From Kitasatospora sp. NBC_00458 (lineage in GTDB: Bacteria > Actinomycetota > Actinomycetes > Streptomycetales > Streptomycetaceae), in NCBI RefSeq assembly GCF_036013975.1, contig NZ_CP107904.1, forward strand, positions 4,155,001 through 4,219,000: a stretch of 64,000 nucleotides of DNA. The letters are read 5' to 3'. Shown here one piece after another: positions 23,616-32,583 of this stretch (positions within the stretch are counted from its first letter, which is position 1; every line of letters starts with the position of its first letter). Position numbers and translations under genes: made by a program. Below the pieces are notes generated by a model. That model searched no databases, was not told the origin of the DNA, and saw only the letters and a list, made by a program, of their open reading frames with translations.

Positions 23616-24737
23616 ATGAGCAACGGTCTTCGCCACGTCGTCGCGGTGGTCGCGGTGGCGTCGGTCGGACTCGGCCTGGCGGCCTGCGGCAGCGCCAAGG
23701 AGTCGACCGGCAGCACGTCCTCGGGCAGCGCGGCCTCGGGCAGCGCCGCCTCGGGCGGGACGATCAAGATCGGCCTGCTGCTGCCGGAGACCAAGACGAC
23801 GCGGTACGAGCAGTTCGACCGCCCGCTGATCGAGCAGAAGATCAAGGAACTGGCGCCGACCGCCCAGATCGACTACTACAACGCCAACGAGAACGCGACG
23901 ACCCAGCAGACCCAGGTCGACACCGCCCTCACCAAGGGCGACCAGGTGCTGATCCTGGACGCCGTCGACTCCAAGTCGATCCAGTCCTCCGTCCAGAAGG
24001 CGCACGACGCCGGGGTCAAGGTGATCGCGTACGACCGCCTGGCGCAGGGCCCCGTCGACGCCTACGTGTCGTTCGACAACAAGAAGGTCGGCGAGCTCCA
24101 GGGACAGGCCCTGGTGGCGGCGGTCGGCGACAAGGCGAACGCCGGGCAGATCATCATGATCAACGGCTCGCCGACCGACCCCAACGCGGCCGACTTCAAG
24201 GCCGGCGCGCACAGCGCGATCGACGGGAAGCTCCAGATCGGCAAGGAGTACGACACCCCCAACTGGGACCCGAACAACGCCAACCAGGAGGCCGCCGCGG
24301 CGATCACCGCGATCGGCGCACCCAACGTCGTCGGCGTCTACTCGGCCAACGACGGCATGGCCGCCGGCATCGCGACCGCGCTCAAGGCCGCCGGCATCAG
24401 CGTTCCGCTGACCGGCCAGGACGCCCAGCTCGACGGCGTCCAGCGGATCCTGGCGGGCACCCAGACCATGTCGATCTACAAGCCGTTCAAGCCGGAGACG
24501 GAGATCACGGCCGAGATCGCGGTCGACTTCGCGGAGGGGAAGACGCCCCCGCCGGCGCTGCTACCGACCACGGTGACCAACGGCAGCGGCAACACCGTGC
24601 CGGCCAACCTGATCACCCCGGTCGTGCTGACCAAGGACAACATCAAGTCCACGGTGATCGCCGACGGCCTCTACACCGCGCAGCAGATCTGCACCCCCGA
24701 CTACGCCGCGGCCTGCGCCGAGGCCGGCATCTCGTAG
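23616..24737 (+). CDS. Sugar ABC transporter substrate-binding lipoprotein (xylose/ribose type)
   Basis: The 373-residue precursor has a lipoprotein signal with lipobox LAAC (GLGLAACGS), a Ser/Gly/Ala linker with repeated SGSAA units, and a periplasmic-binding fold of the XylF/ChvE kind (IKIGLLLPETKTTRYEQFDRPL, then LILDAVDSKSIQSSVQKAHDAGVKVIAYDRL, VGVYSANDGMAAGIATALKAAG and LTGQDAQLDGVQRI). It would capture a pentose or related sugar outside the membrane and deliver it to the permease. GGAAGAGG lies before the ATG at 23616; the frame is open much further upstream, but that part is not signal-peptide-like. It starts a three-gene operon. The exact sugar cannot be read from sequence. Confidence 0.9.
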   Translation: MSNGLRHVVAVVAVASVGLGLAACGSAKESTGSTSSGSAASGSAASGGTIKIGLLLPETKTTRYEQFDRPLIEQKIKELAPTAQIDYYNANENATTQQTQVDTALTKGDQVLILDAVDSKSIQSSVQKAHDAGVKVIAYDRLAQGPVDAYVSFDNKKVGELQGQALVAAVGDKANAGQIIMINGSPTDPNAADFKAGAHSAIDGKLQIGKEYDTPNWDPNNANQEAAAAITAIGAPNVVGVYSANDGMAAGIATALKAAGISVPLTGQDAQLDGVQRILAGTQTMSIYKPFKPETEITAEIAVDFAEGKTPPPALLPTTVTNGSGNTVPANLITPVVLTKDNIKSTVIADGLYTAQQICTPDYAAACAEAGIS

Positions 24738-24875
24738 CGGACCACCGCCCGGCCCGGGCCTCCCCGGGCCGGGGCACCCGGCCCCCGCCCGGCGCCGGAC
24801 CACCCGGCGCCGGACCCTGCAATCCGTAGACGCCCCGCCCTCCCCCGGGGAGGCGGGGCAAGGGAGTTGGTCACT

Positions 24876-25655
24876 GTGGCAGGTGAGACCGTCCTGGCCC
24901 TGCGCGGGGTCTCCAAACGGTTCGGCGCCGTCCAGGCGCTCACCGACATCGAACTGGAGGTGCACGCCGGCGAAGTGCTCGCGCTGGTCGGCGACAACGG
25001 CGCCGGCAAGTCGACCCTGGTCAAGGCGATCGCCGGCGTGCACCAGCCGGACGAGGGCGTCATCGAGTGGAACGGCAGGCCGGTCTCCATCCACCGGCCG
25101 CAGGACGCCCAGCACCTGGGCATCGCCACCGTCTACCAGGACCTCGCGCTCTGCGACAACCTCGACGTGGTCGGCAACCTCTTCCTCGGCCGGGAGATCC
25201 GGCGCTTCACCGTGCTCGACGAGGTCGAGATGGAGAAGCGCTCCCGCGAACTGCTGGACACCCTCTCCATCCGCATCCCCAGCGTCCGCATCCCGATCGC
25301 CTCCCTCTCCGGCGGCCAGCGCCAGGTGGTGGCGATCGCCCGCGCACTGATCGGCTCGCCCAGCGTCGTGATCCTGGACGAGCCGACCGCCGCGCTCGGC
25401 GTCGAACAGACCGCCCAGGTCCTCGACCTCGTCGAGCGGCTGCGCGAGAACGGCCTCGGCGTGATCCTGATCAGCCACAACATGGCGGACGTCATGGCGG
25501 TCGCGGACACCGTCGCGGTGCTCCGCCTCGGACGCAACAACGGCGTCTTCGACCGGCGCTCCACCACCCAGGAACAGATCATCTCGGCCATCACCGGTGC
25601 CACGGACAACGCCGTGACCCGTCGGCAGGCCCGCGGCACGGAGGGCACCCAGTGA
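24876..25655 (+). CDS. Sugar ABC transporter ATP-binding protein
   Basis: The 259-residue ATPase contains Walker A GDNGAGKST, the Q-loop region VYQDLALCDNL, signature LSGGQRQ, Walker B VVILDEPTAALG and the switch His in LISHNM. It has one nucleotide-binding domain, unlike RbsA/XylG proteins of enterobacteria, which have two; single-domain forms are usual in the FrcA/ChvE-linked group. The GTG at 24876 is preferred over a TTG at 24867 because AAGGGAG ends 9 nt before it. It lies 138 bp after the binding protein, a gap with G/C-rich direct repeats that may lower downstream expression. It overlaps the permease by 4 nt. Confidence 0.9.
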   Translation: MAGETVLALRGVSKRFGAVQALTDIELEVHAGEVLALVGDNGAGKSTLVKAIAGVHQPDEGVIEWNGRPVSIHRPQDAQHLGIATVYQDLALCDNLDVVGNLFLGREIRRFTVLDEVEMEKRSRELLDTLSIRIPSVRIPIASLSGGQRQVVAIARALIGSPSVVILDEPTAALGVEQTAQVLDLVERLRENGLGVILISHNMADVMAVADTVAVLRLGRNNGVFDRRSTTQEQIISAITGATDNAVTRRQARGTEGTQ

Positions 25656-26983
25656 GCAACGACACGCCCGGCGGCGACCAGGGCCGCCACCACGTCCCGC
25701 TGCCCGAGGACAGCATGCCCAAGGGCGGCGTCAACGCACCCGTCCCGGTGGCCGCGGAGGCGACCCCGGCCGTCGACCCCCGGCTGATCGTCCGGCAGGA
25801 GGGCATCAAGGGCTACCTGGGCGAGTTCCGCCGCCGCCTCAGCAGCGGCGAGCTCGGCTCGCTGCCGGTGGTCCTGGCGCTGATCGTGATCTGGGCCGTG
25901 TTCGGCAGCCTCAACAGCAGCTTCCTCTCCGCGCAGAACCTCTCCAACCTGTCGCAGCAGATCGTCGGCACCGGCATGATCGCGATCGGCGTGGTCTTCG
26001 TCCTGCTGCTCGGCGAGATCGACCTGTCGGTCGGCTCGGTCAGCGGCCTGTGCGCGGCGATCTTCGCGGTCATGAGCGTCACCCACGGGATCAACCAGTG
26101 GGTGGCGCTGATCGTGGCCGTCGCCGGCGGCGCCGTCGTCGGCCTGATCCAGGGCCTGTTCTTCGCCAAGGTCGGCGTGCCCGCCTTCGTCGTCACCCTC
26201 GCCGGCAACCTCGGCTGGAACGGCGCCATGCTCCAGATCCTCGGCTCCAGCGGCACGGTCAACCTCCCCGGCGACGACATCGTCTCCAGGCTGTACAGCA
26301 CCATCTACAGCCAGCAGGCCGCCGCGTACGGCGCGGCCCTGATCGGCGTCGTGCTGTTCCTCCTCGCCTCACTGGTCGACACCCGCCGCCGCCAGCGCGC
26401 CGGAGTGCCCTCCCGGCCGCCCGCCGACATCGCCCTGCGCACCGCGGTCCTGGCGGTCATCGCCTTCCTGGCGGCCTACACGCTCAACCAGTACAAGGGG
26501 CTCCCGCTGGCCCTGCTGATCTTCCTGGTCTTCATCGTGGTGCTGGACTTCGTGCTGCGCCGCACCCGCTACGGCCGTCAGGTGTTCGCCCTCGGCGGCA
26601 ACATCGAGGGCGCCCGCCGGGCCGGCATCAACATCTCCTGGACCCGGATCAGCGTCTTCATGATCTGCTCCACCATGGCGGGCATCGGCGGCCTCTTCCT
26701 CGCCGCGCAGATCCAGTCGGCCAGTCAGACCTCCGGCGGCGGCAACCTGCTGATGAACGCCATCGCGGCGGCGGTCATCGGCGGCACCAGCCTCTTCGGC
26801 GGCCGCGGCACCACCTGGTCGGCCCTGCTCGGCGCCCTGGTGATCGGCTCCATCCAGTCCGGCATGAACATCCAGGGCCTCAGCAACGCCATCCAGTTCA
26901 TGATCACCGGCGCCGTCCTGCTGGCCGCCGTGGTCATCGACTCCCTGGCCCGCCGCACCCAACGGGCCGCCGGCCGCGCCTGA
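25652..26983 (+). CDS. Sugar ABC transporter permease (XylH/RbsC family)
   Basis: The 443-residue inner-membrane protein has a 65-residue cytosolic N-terminus, then about 10 to 12 helices. It carries LLGEIDLSVGSVSGLCAAIFAV, the family motif for this permease class, and FALGGNIEGARRAGIN, typical of the cytosolic coupling loop that touches the ATPase. The GTG at 25652 overlaps the ATPase stop (GTGA), which decides the start although the frame is open far upstream inside the ATPase gene. A charged loop with TRRRQRAGVPSRPPADI splits the protein, as in XylH-like permeases. It should form a homodimeric channel with the neighbouring ATPase and lipoprotein. Confidence 0.9.
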   Translation: MSNDTPGGDQGRHHVPLPEDSMPKGGVNAPVPVAAEATPAVDPRLIVRQEGIKGYLGEFRRRLSSGELGSLPVVLALIVIWAVFGSLNSSFLSAQNLSNLSQQIVGTGMIAIGVVFVLLLGEIDLSVGSVSGLCAAIFAVMSVTHGINQWVALIVAVAGGAVVGLIQGLFFAKVGVPAFVVTLAGNLGWNGAMLQILGSSGTVNLPGDDIVSRLYSTIYSQQAAAYGAALIGVVLFLLASLVDTRRRQRAGVPSRPPADIALRTAVLAVIAFLAAYTLNQYKGLPLALLIFLVFIVVLDFVLRRTRYGRQVFALGGNIEGARRAGINISWTRISVFMICSTMAGIGGLFLAAQIQSASQTSGGGNLLMNAIAAAVIGGTSLFGGRGTTWSALLGALVIGSIQSGMNIQGLSNAIQFMITGAVLLAAVVIDSLARRTQRAAGRA

Positions 26984-27017
26984 CCCCCGACCGCCCCACC
27001 CCGCCCACCACAAGCAA

Positions 27018-27052
27018 AAGCCCCAGGTCACGGCGAGTGAGTCCTGGGGCTT
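27018..27052 (-). terminator. Rho-independent terminator of tRNA-Thr, possibly bidirectional
   Basis: AAGCCCCAGG and CCTGGGGCTT form a perfect 10-bp stem. Read leftward it is followed by TTTTGCTT, a real T-rich tail, just downstream of the tRNA. It also lies 35 nt after the permease stop and may stop rightward transcription. Confidence 0.8.
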
Positions 27053-27058
27053 CCACAG

Positions 27059-27132
27059 AGCCGCCTATGGGATTCGAACCCATGACCTACGCATTACGAG
27101 TGCGTTGCTCTGGCCAACTGAGCTAAGGCGGC
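27059..27132 (-). tRNA. tRNA-Thr (anticodon CGT)
   Basis: The minus strand folds as a full cloverleaf: acceptor GCCGCCT with AGGCGGC, D-arm with AGCTCAGTTGG, anticodon stem ACGCA with TGCGT around loop CTCGTAA (anticodon CGT), and T-arm with GGTTCGAATCC. The CCA end is not encoded, as is common in actinobacteria. It lies between an accessory transport operon and a housekeeping block, so it could mark an integration boundary. Confidence 0.95.
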
Positions 27133-27212
27133 ACCGCTGCCGGAAGTGACGGCAACGCGGGTCAGTCTACACAGGTTTCGGCGGTGATCCGTACCGGGTG
27201 GAGCGGGGGCGG

Positions 27213-27869
27213 TCAGGCGGAGGAGACGGCGAGTTTGGCGGCGAAGCCGGCGAAGAGAGCGGCGACGCCGCTGGTGAGGCCCGCGGAGAGGCGCTTGCGG
27301 CGGCGGAAGGCGGCGGAGAGCGTGGTCCCGGCGAAGATCAGGAGGGAGAGGTAGAGCACGCTGAAGGTCTGGAGGATGCCGCCGAGGAGGCCGAAGGAGA
27401 GCACCGGGCTGCCGTAGGAGGGGTCCACGAACTGCGTGAAGAAGGAGAGCAGGAAGAGGATCGCCTTGGGGTTCAGCAGGCTGATCACCAGGGCCCGGCG
27501 GAACGGGCGCTCGGTGGGCTCCGGGGCGGCCGCGGCCTGGTCCGGGGCGTCACCGGCGGTGCGGTGTTCGCGCCAGAGCCCGCGGGCGGCGCGGAGCATG
27601 CCGATGCCTATCCAGAGCAGGTAGGCGGCGCCGCCGAACTTGACCACCGCGAAGACGGCCGGGTTGGCCTTCAGGAGCGAGGAGGCACCCAGGGCGGTGA
27701 GGCTGATCAGGGTGAAGTCGCCGACGAAGACCCCGGCGGCGGCGGCGTAGCCGGTGCGGACGCCCTTGCGGGCGGCGACGGACAGCACGTAGAGGGAGTT
27801 GGGGCCGGGGAGGAGGACGATGACGAGGGCGCCGAGGACGTACGTCGCCAGGTCGTTGACTCCGAGCAC
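27213..27869 (-). CDS. LysE/RhtB-family amino-acid exporter, LeuE-like
   Basis: The 218-residue membrane protein begins with a helix ending in LLPGPNSLYVLSVAARKG, the LysE-family N-terminal motif, and has six predicted helices with the mid motif SLLNPKAILFLLSFFTQFV. The opening LGVNDLATYVLGALVIVLLPGPNS is close to what I know as LeuE-type exporters. A central stretch rich in Ala, Pro and Glu is a cytosolic loop. The GTG at 27869 follows GGAG by 6 nt. The family exports amino acids or similar amphiphiles by proton exchange. The gene is alone, downstream of the peptidase gene and upstream of the tRNA. Substrate is an inference. Confidence 0.85.
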   Translation of the reverse strand: MLGVNDLATYVLGALVIVLLPGPNSLYVLSVAARKGVRTGYAAAAGVFVGDFTLISLTALGASSLLKANPAVFAVVKFGGAAYLLWIGIGMLRAARGLWREHRTAGDAPDQAAAAPEPTERPFRRALVISLLNPKAILFLLSFFTQFVDPSYGSPVLSFGLLGGILQTFSVLYLSLLIFAGTTLSAAFRRRKRLSAGLTSGVAALFAGFAAKLAVSSA

Positions 27870-27965
27870 GGGGGGCTCCGGTGGGGTGACGGGGAGGGCG
27901 AGGGGCGCTCATCGTAACGTCGCACCGGGCGGCGGCAGAAGGCACCGCCGGGTGTTCCGACCGGG

Positions 27966-29684
27966 TCACGCCCCGCAGCGCTTTCCGTCCTCCGGTGCCT
28001 CACCGCCCAGCAGGTAGCGGTTGACGGCGCCGTCGAGGCAGACGTCGTGCCGGCCGTACGCGGTGTGGCCGTCCCCGTCGAAGGTCAGCAGCCGCCCGGA
28101 CTCCAGCTGTCCGGCGAGCGCCTGCGCCCAGGAGTACGGGGTGGCCGGGTCGCGGGTGGTACCGACGACCACGATCGGCGTGGCGCCGGCGGCCCGGACG
28201 GTGTGCGGCGCGCCGGTGGACCGGGCCGGCCAGTAGGTGCAGGTCAGCGCCATCCAGGCCATGTCGCGGCCGAACCGCGGCGAGGCCCGCTCGAAGTCCG
28301 GCACCGCCCGCGCGGCGTCCTCCGGGCCGCTGAACGGCGCGGGCAGGTCGAGGCAGTTCACGGCCGTGTTGGCGGACATCAGGTTGGGGTACGAGCCGTC
28401 CGCCTCCCGGCCGTAGTACGCGTCGGAGAGCTTCAGCAGGCCGGTGCCGTCGCCGGCCCGGGCGTCGGCGAGGGCGGTGCGCAGCCCGGGCCAGAGGAAG
28501 TCCGCGTACATGGCCTGGATGACGCCGGTGGTGGCCAGCGACTCGGTGAGCCGGCGGCCGGCGGCGGTCGGCAGCGGGCGGGCGTCGACCGCCGCGAACA
28601 GGCCGGCGAGTCCCTCGCCGGCCTGCTGCTCGGTCCGGCCGAGCGGGCAGTCCTCGCGCTTGACGCAGTCCCGGGCGAAGGCCGCCCAGGCGGTCTCGAA
28701 GCCGCCCGCCTGGGTGCGGTTGCCGGCCAGCGCGTCGAGCGAGGGGTCCATCGCGCCGTCGAGCACCATCCGGCCGGTCCGGCCCGGGAAGAGTCCGGCG
28801 TAGGTGGCGCCGAGGAAGGTGCCGTACGACTTGCCGACGTAGTTGAGCCGCTCGTCGCCGAGCAGGGCCCGCAGCACGTCGAGGTCGCGGGCCGCCTCGA
28901 CGGTGCTCAGGTGGCCGAGCCGGTCCCCGGCCGACCGGCGGCAGCCCTCGGCGAACTCCTTGGCGGCGGCGACCAGGGCGTCGATCTCCGCCTGGTCGTC
29001 GGGGGTGATGTCGACCGCGGTGTACGCGTCCATCCGCTCGCCGGTCAGGCAGGTGACCGGGGCGCTGCGGCCGACTCCGCGCGGGTCGACGCCGACCAGG
29101 TCGTAGCGGGCCCGCACACCGCCGTCGTACGTCCGGGCGACGCCCTCGACGTACTCGATGGCGGAGGCTCCGGGGCCGCCGGGGTTGAGCAGCAGCGAAC
29201 CGATCCGGCCGCCGCCGCCCGCCGCGCCCGCTCCGGCCCCGGCCCCGGAACCGGAACCGGCTGCGGCACCGGGGACGGCCGGCGCGCGGACCGCCGCCAG
29301 GGTGAGGTCGCCGGCGTCCGGGTGGTCGTAGTCCAGCGGCACCTTGAAGCTGGTGCACTCGTAGCCGTCGTCGCAGGGCCGCCAGGTCGGCCGCTGCCCG
29401 TAGTAGGGCGCGAGCGCGGCCGGGACGGCGGCGGGCAGCGGTTCCAGCGGCGCGGCACCGGGCCGGTCGGCCGCGAGGGCCGGTGCCGTCGGGGCGGCGG
29501 AGAGCGGGGAGGGCGGGGAGGGCGTGCCGCCGGCCGGCGGGAGCGTGTCGGAGGAGACCGCGCCGGGGGTGGCCGTCCCGGTCGGGCCGCAGCCCCCCGC
29601 CACCAGTCCGACGGCCGCCAGCAGCGCGGCCGCGGCCACGACACCCCCGCGCCGCTCGCGGTCGGACCGCAGCTCGGCCGGCAT
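27966..29684 (-). CDS. Secreted TAP-like tripeptidyl aminopeptidase lipoprotein
   Basis: The 572-residue alpha/beta hydrolase is close to the SlpD/SlpE/Tap group of Streptomyces. It has a signal peptide with a lipobox-like VAGGC, a Thr/Pro/Ala-rich linker, a domain beginning TWRPCDDGYECTSFKVPLDYDHP, oxyanion-region NPGGPG, nucleophile loop GKSYGTFLG, and a C-terminal TAP-like part (VVVGTTRDPATPYSWAQAL, then GDGHTAYGRHDVC containing the likely catalytic His). It would trim tripeptides from extracellular proteins. A Gly/Ala/Ser insert (GAAAGSGSGAGAGAGA) near residue 140 is odd and probably a surface loop. The ATG at 29684 follows GAGGGGG. The neighbouring gene upstream is another hydrolase-fold protein. 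Confidence 0.9.
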   Translation of the reverse strand: MPAELRSDRERRGGVVAAAALLAAVGLVAGGCGPTGTATPGAVSSDTLPPAGGTPSPPSPLSAAPTAPALAADRPGAAPLEPLPAAVPAALAPYYGQRPTWRPCDDGYECTSFKVPLDYDHPDAGDLTLAAVRAPAVPGAAAGSGSGAGAGAGAAGGGGRIGSLLLNPGGPGASAIEYVEGVARTYDGGVRARYDLVGVDPRGVGRSAPVTCLTGERMDAYTAVDITPDDQAEIDALVAAAKEFAEGCRRSAGDRLGHLSTVEAARDLDVLRALLGDERLNYVGKSYGTFLGATYAGLFPGRTGRMVLDGAMDPSLDALAGNRTQAGGFETAWAAFARDCVKREDCPLGRTEQQAGEGLAGLFAAVDARPLPTAAGRRLTESLATTGVIQAMYADFLWPGLRTALADARAGDGTGLLKLSDAYYGREADGSYPNLMSANTAVNCLDLPAPFSGPEDAARAVPDFERASPRFGRDMAWMALTCTYWPARSTGAPHTVRAAGATPIVVVGTTRDPATPYSWAQALAGQLESGRLLTFDGDGHTAYGRHDVCLDGAVNRYLLGGEAPEDGKRCGA

Positions 29685-29738
29685 ATCGGAACCCCCTCGG
29701 CTGTTCGCGCCCGGAGCGGCCTCAGTGCCGTCCGGGTA

Positions 29739-29772
29739 CCGGTACGGGGCCCGGACGGGGCCCCGGTACCGG
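29739..29772 (-). terminator. Stem-loop between two hydrolase genes
   Basis: CCGGTACGGGGCCC pairs with GGGGCCCCGGTACCGG around GGAC, with one bulged base. It lies about 30 nt after the stop of the leftward esterase-like gene and before the peptidase gene. No T-run. Confidence 0.45.
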
Positions 29773-29799
29773 GAAGAGCGTAGTGCCCGTCCGGGCGGG

Positions 29800-30990
29800 T
29801 CAGGACGCCTTGGCGAGCGCCTCGCCGAGGTACTGCGCCGCCTGACGGACCAGGCGCAGCCGGATCCGGTCGGCCGAGTAGTCCTGCGCGTTGTCGGAGA
29901 TCCGCACCTCGGCACGGGCGGCGGCGCCGGTGCCGGCGTGCAGCGTGGACTGCAGCTTGCGGGCCGCGTCGAGACCGGCGGTGTCGGCCTTGCCAGCGGC
30001 GAGCAGCAGCTTGGGGGTGGCGGTGGCGGGCGCCTCGGCCCCGGTCCGGGCGAGCGCGGCGGTGTCGTAGCGGCCGGAGACCGCGGCGGCCGCGCCGTAG
30101 AGGTCGGGGCGGGCCAGCCCGGCGGCCGCGGCGCAGGGCGCTCCGCCCTCGACCCCGAGCGTGCCCCAGGTGGCCGGCCCGGGCGGCAGGGTGCGGAAGG
30201 AGGCGGCGATGGTGGTGCGCAGCGCGGCGTCGTCGGCGACGGCCATCGGGGCGGCGGCGAGCAGGTCACAGGGGTACCCGGTGCCGATCGGCGCCTCCGG
30301 GGCGACCAGGATGAACGGTCGGGCCTTGGCGGTCTGGGCGGCGGAGGCGAGGCCCTCGAAGACGTCCGGCACCTCGGTGTCGGCGGTCTTGCCGGGAGTG
30401 GCGGCCTGCATCACGACGACCGGGAAGCGGGCGTTCGGGTCCTTGGCGTACTGGGCCGGCAGCCAGACGCGGACGTTCCGCGGGTGGCCGTCCGGGCCGG
30501 GGACGGCGGACTGCAGCAGTTCTCCGCCGCCCGGACGCCCGACACTGTCGAACCGGCTGACCACCGGCGGCGGGGCGGGGGCCGCGGGCGCGGCGGGCGC
30601 GGCGGCAGCCTCCGCGGGCACCGCGGCCACGGCGGGGGTGGCGGCGGGGGCCGGGGCGGCGCCCGCGGCCTCCGGCGGGGCGGCCTGGCGGTCCGACCCG
30701 CCGCCGTCGGCCGACCCGGCCGAACCGGCCGACGTACCCGACCCGGCCGACCCGCCGGGTCCGACCAGCTCGCCGAACGCGCCCAGCGCCGTCAGCAGGG
30801 TCAGGACGGTGACGCAGATCCCGCAGAACATCGCCCCGGCCGCCCGCACCAGCACCGGCCGCTGGTCGCCGGTCAGCTCGTACGTCTCGGCGGACCGCAG
30901 GTCGCGCCAGCGCAGCAGCGCGCTGCGGGCCAGCCAGAGCCCGCCCCCTGCGGCGGCCAGCAGGGGGACGACCAGAAGCGAACTCACCAT
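29800..30990 (-). CDS. Membrane-anchored esterase-fold protein lacking the nucleophile
   Basis: The 396-residue protein has two N-terminal helices (SLLVVPLLAAAGGGLWLA; AGAMFCGICVTVLTLLTALGAF), an Ala/Pro-rich linker and an outward-facing alpha/beta-hydrolase domain of the esterase/antigen-85-like kind (NVRVWLPAQYAKDPNARFPVVVM, ILVAPEAPIGTG, LLAAGKADTAG). The usual nucleophile elbow G-x-S-x-G reads GVEGG, so the serine is Glu and the protein is probably not a standard esterase. The ATG at 30990 follows GAGGTGG. A binding or structural role in the envelope is possible. An in-frame extension upstream of the ATG lacks a signal and is not counted. Confidence 0.75.
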   Translation of the reverse strand: MVSSLLVVPLLAAAGGGLWLARSALLRWRDLRSAETYELTGDQRPVLVRAAGAMFCGICVTVLTLLTALGAFGELVGPGGSAGSGTSAGSAGSADGGGSDRQAAPPEAAGAAPAPAATPAVAAVPAEAAAAPAAPAAPAPPPVVSRFDSVGRPGGGELLQSAVPGPDGHPRNVRVWLPAQYAKDPNARFPVVVMQAATPGKTADTEVPDVFEGLASAAQTAKARPFILVAPEAPIGTGYPCDLLAAAPMAVADDAALRTTIAASFRTLPPGPATWGTLGVEGGAPCAAAAGLARPDLYGAAAAVSGRYDTAALARTGAEAPATATPKLLLAAGKADTAGLDAARKLQSTLHAGTGAAARAEVRISDNAQDYSADRIRLRLVRQAAQYLGEALAKAS

Positions 30991-31371
30991 GGGACGCACC
31001 ACCTCGGGGAGGGCCGGACGGCCGGTCGGGCCCGGCGCCGTACGGGACGCGACGGCCCCGGTCCCGGGGCGCGGTCGGCCCCCAGCGTGCAAGACGACCC
31101 GGCGGTCGCACGCGGGTGTGCCCGGCGCGTATCGCTCGTTCACTCGAACGTGGGACGCCGGGTGGGCGGGAAGCCGTACGCGGGACGGCCCCGCCTCGAT
31201 GCCCCGCCCCGGCGCCCCGGCCCGCTCAGGGGGCGGCGAGCAGCCCGCGCGGGTCCGGGCGGTCCGGCACGGAGGCACCGGGTACGGGCCCGGACGTGCG
31301 GCCGCCGGCGGATCACCCGCGGGCGGACCCGCGGCACCGGGGCCCCCGGGTGCCCCGCAGGAGCCCCGGGC
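30991..31371. other. 381-bp intergenic region
   Basis: The region between holB and the esterase-like gene holds several G/C-rich self-complementary stretches near 31,315-31,375 (for example CCGCGGG with CCCGCGG), which probably end the leftward holB transcript. It also has a short inverted repeat, CGTTC-ACTC-GAACG, near 31,136-31,150. No gene is apparent. Confidence 0.5.
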
Positions 31372-32583
31372 TCACCCCGCCCGCAGGGCCACCGTCATCG
31401 CCTCGACGGCGAGCAGCGGGTCGACGTTCCGGTCCAGCGCCCGCCGGCAGGCCAGCACGGCCTCCATCCGTCGCAGCGTCGACTCCGGCGGACCGGCCTG
31501 GGCGACCCGGCCGAGCGCCGGCCGCTGGTCCTCGTTGGCCAGCGCGCCGGTCGAGCCGAGCTGGATGGCGAGCACGTCCCGGTAGAAGCCGAGCAGGTCG
31601 AGCAGGGCGACGCCCAGCGTCTCGCGGCGGGTGCGGGTGGCCCGGCTCTTCTGCCGCTTCTCCAGTTCCTTGACCGCCCCGGCCATGCCGCGCGGCGCCT
31701 TGCTGCCCTCGGCCGCCCCGTAGGCGGCCTTGAGGTCGTCGGTCTCCTTGGCGTCCTGGGTCTCGGCGAGCGCCTCGGCGTCGGCCTTGGCGGTGTCCAC
31801 CAGCCGCTGCGCGGCGGCCAGGCAGCCGCCGATGTCGGCGACCTCCAGCGGGATCCGCAGCACCTCGTCGCGGCGGGTCCGGGCCTGCTCGTCGACGGCG
31901 AGGCGGCGGGACCGCTCGATGTCCCCCTGGCCGGCCAGCGCGGCCACCCGGGCGGTCCCGGGCTCGACGCCGTCCCGGCGGACCAGCATGTCGGCGACGG
32001 CCTCGGCGGCCGGGGTGCGCAGCACCAGCAGGCGGCAGCGGGAGCGGATGGTCGGCAGCACGTCCTGCACGGAGGGCGCGCAGAGCAGCCAGACGGTGCG
32101 CGGGGAGGGCTCCTCGACCCCCTTCAGCAGGGCGTTGGCGGCGGCCTCGGTGAGGCGGTGCGCGGCGTCGACGAGGATCACCGACCAACGGCCGCCGGTC
32201 GGGTAGCTGGAGGCGCGCAGCACCAGGTCGCGCATGTCTCCGACGCCGATCGACAGGCCGTCGGTGCGGACGTACTTCACGTCGGCGTGGCTGCCCGCCA
32301 GCACGGTGTGGCAGCCGTCGCAGAAGCCGCAGCCGGGGGTGCCGCCGAGCGCGAGGTCGGGGCTGGTGCACTGGAGGGCGGCGGCGAAGGCGCGGGCGGC
32401 GGTGGTCTGGCCGGCCCCGGGCGGGCCGGTGAACAGCCAGGCGTGCGTCATCAGCGAGGCGTTGCCGCCCGCCGCGGCCGCGGCCCCGCGTCCGGCGGCG
32501 ACGGCCGCCCCGGCCGCCCGGGCGGCTGCGGTCAGCTGCTCGACCACCCGGTCCTGGCCCACCAGGTCGTCCCAGACGGCCAC
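31372..32583 (-). CDS. holB: DNA polymerase III subunit delta' (clamp loader)
   Basis: The 403-residue AAA+ protein is part of the clamp loader that opens the beta clamp. It begins AVWDDLVGQDRVVEQL, then has a P-loop GPPGAGQTT in which the usual Lys is Gln, a zinc-binding knuckle CGFCDGCHTV with an upstream Cys, VILVDAAHRLTEAAANALLKGVEEP (Walker B and sensor region) and the SRC motif IRSRCR. The altered P-loop fits delta' subunits, which need not hydrolyse ATP. The GTG at 32583 is used because GGGAG lies 5 nt before it. It lies downstream of tmk on the same strand, an order common in Streptomyces. Confidence 0.92.
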   Translation of the reverse strand: MAVWDDLVGQDRVVEQLTAAARAAGAAVAAGRGAAAAAGGNASLMTHAWLFTGPPGAGQTTAARAFAAALQCTSPDLALGGTPGCGFCDGCHTVLAGSHADVKYVRTDGLSIGVGDMRDLVLRASSYPTGGRWSVILVDAAHRLTEAAANALLKGVEEPSPRTVWLLCAPSVQDVLPTIRSRCRLLVLRTPAAEAVADMLVRRDGVEPGTARVAALAGQGDIERSRRLAVDEQARTRRDEVLRIPLEVADIGGCLAAAQRLVDTAKADAEALAETQDAKETDDLKAAYGAAEGSKAPRGMAGAVKELEKRQKSRATRTRRETLGVALLDLLGFYRDVLAIQLGSTGALANEDQRPALGRVAQAGPPESTLRRMEAVLACRRALDRNVDPLLAVEAMTVALRAG

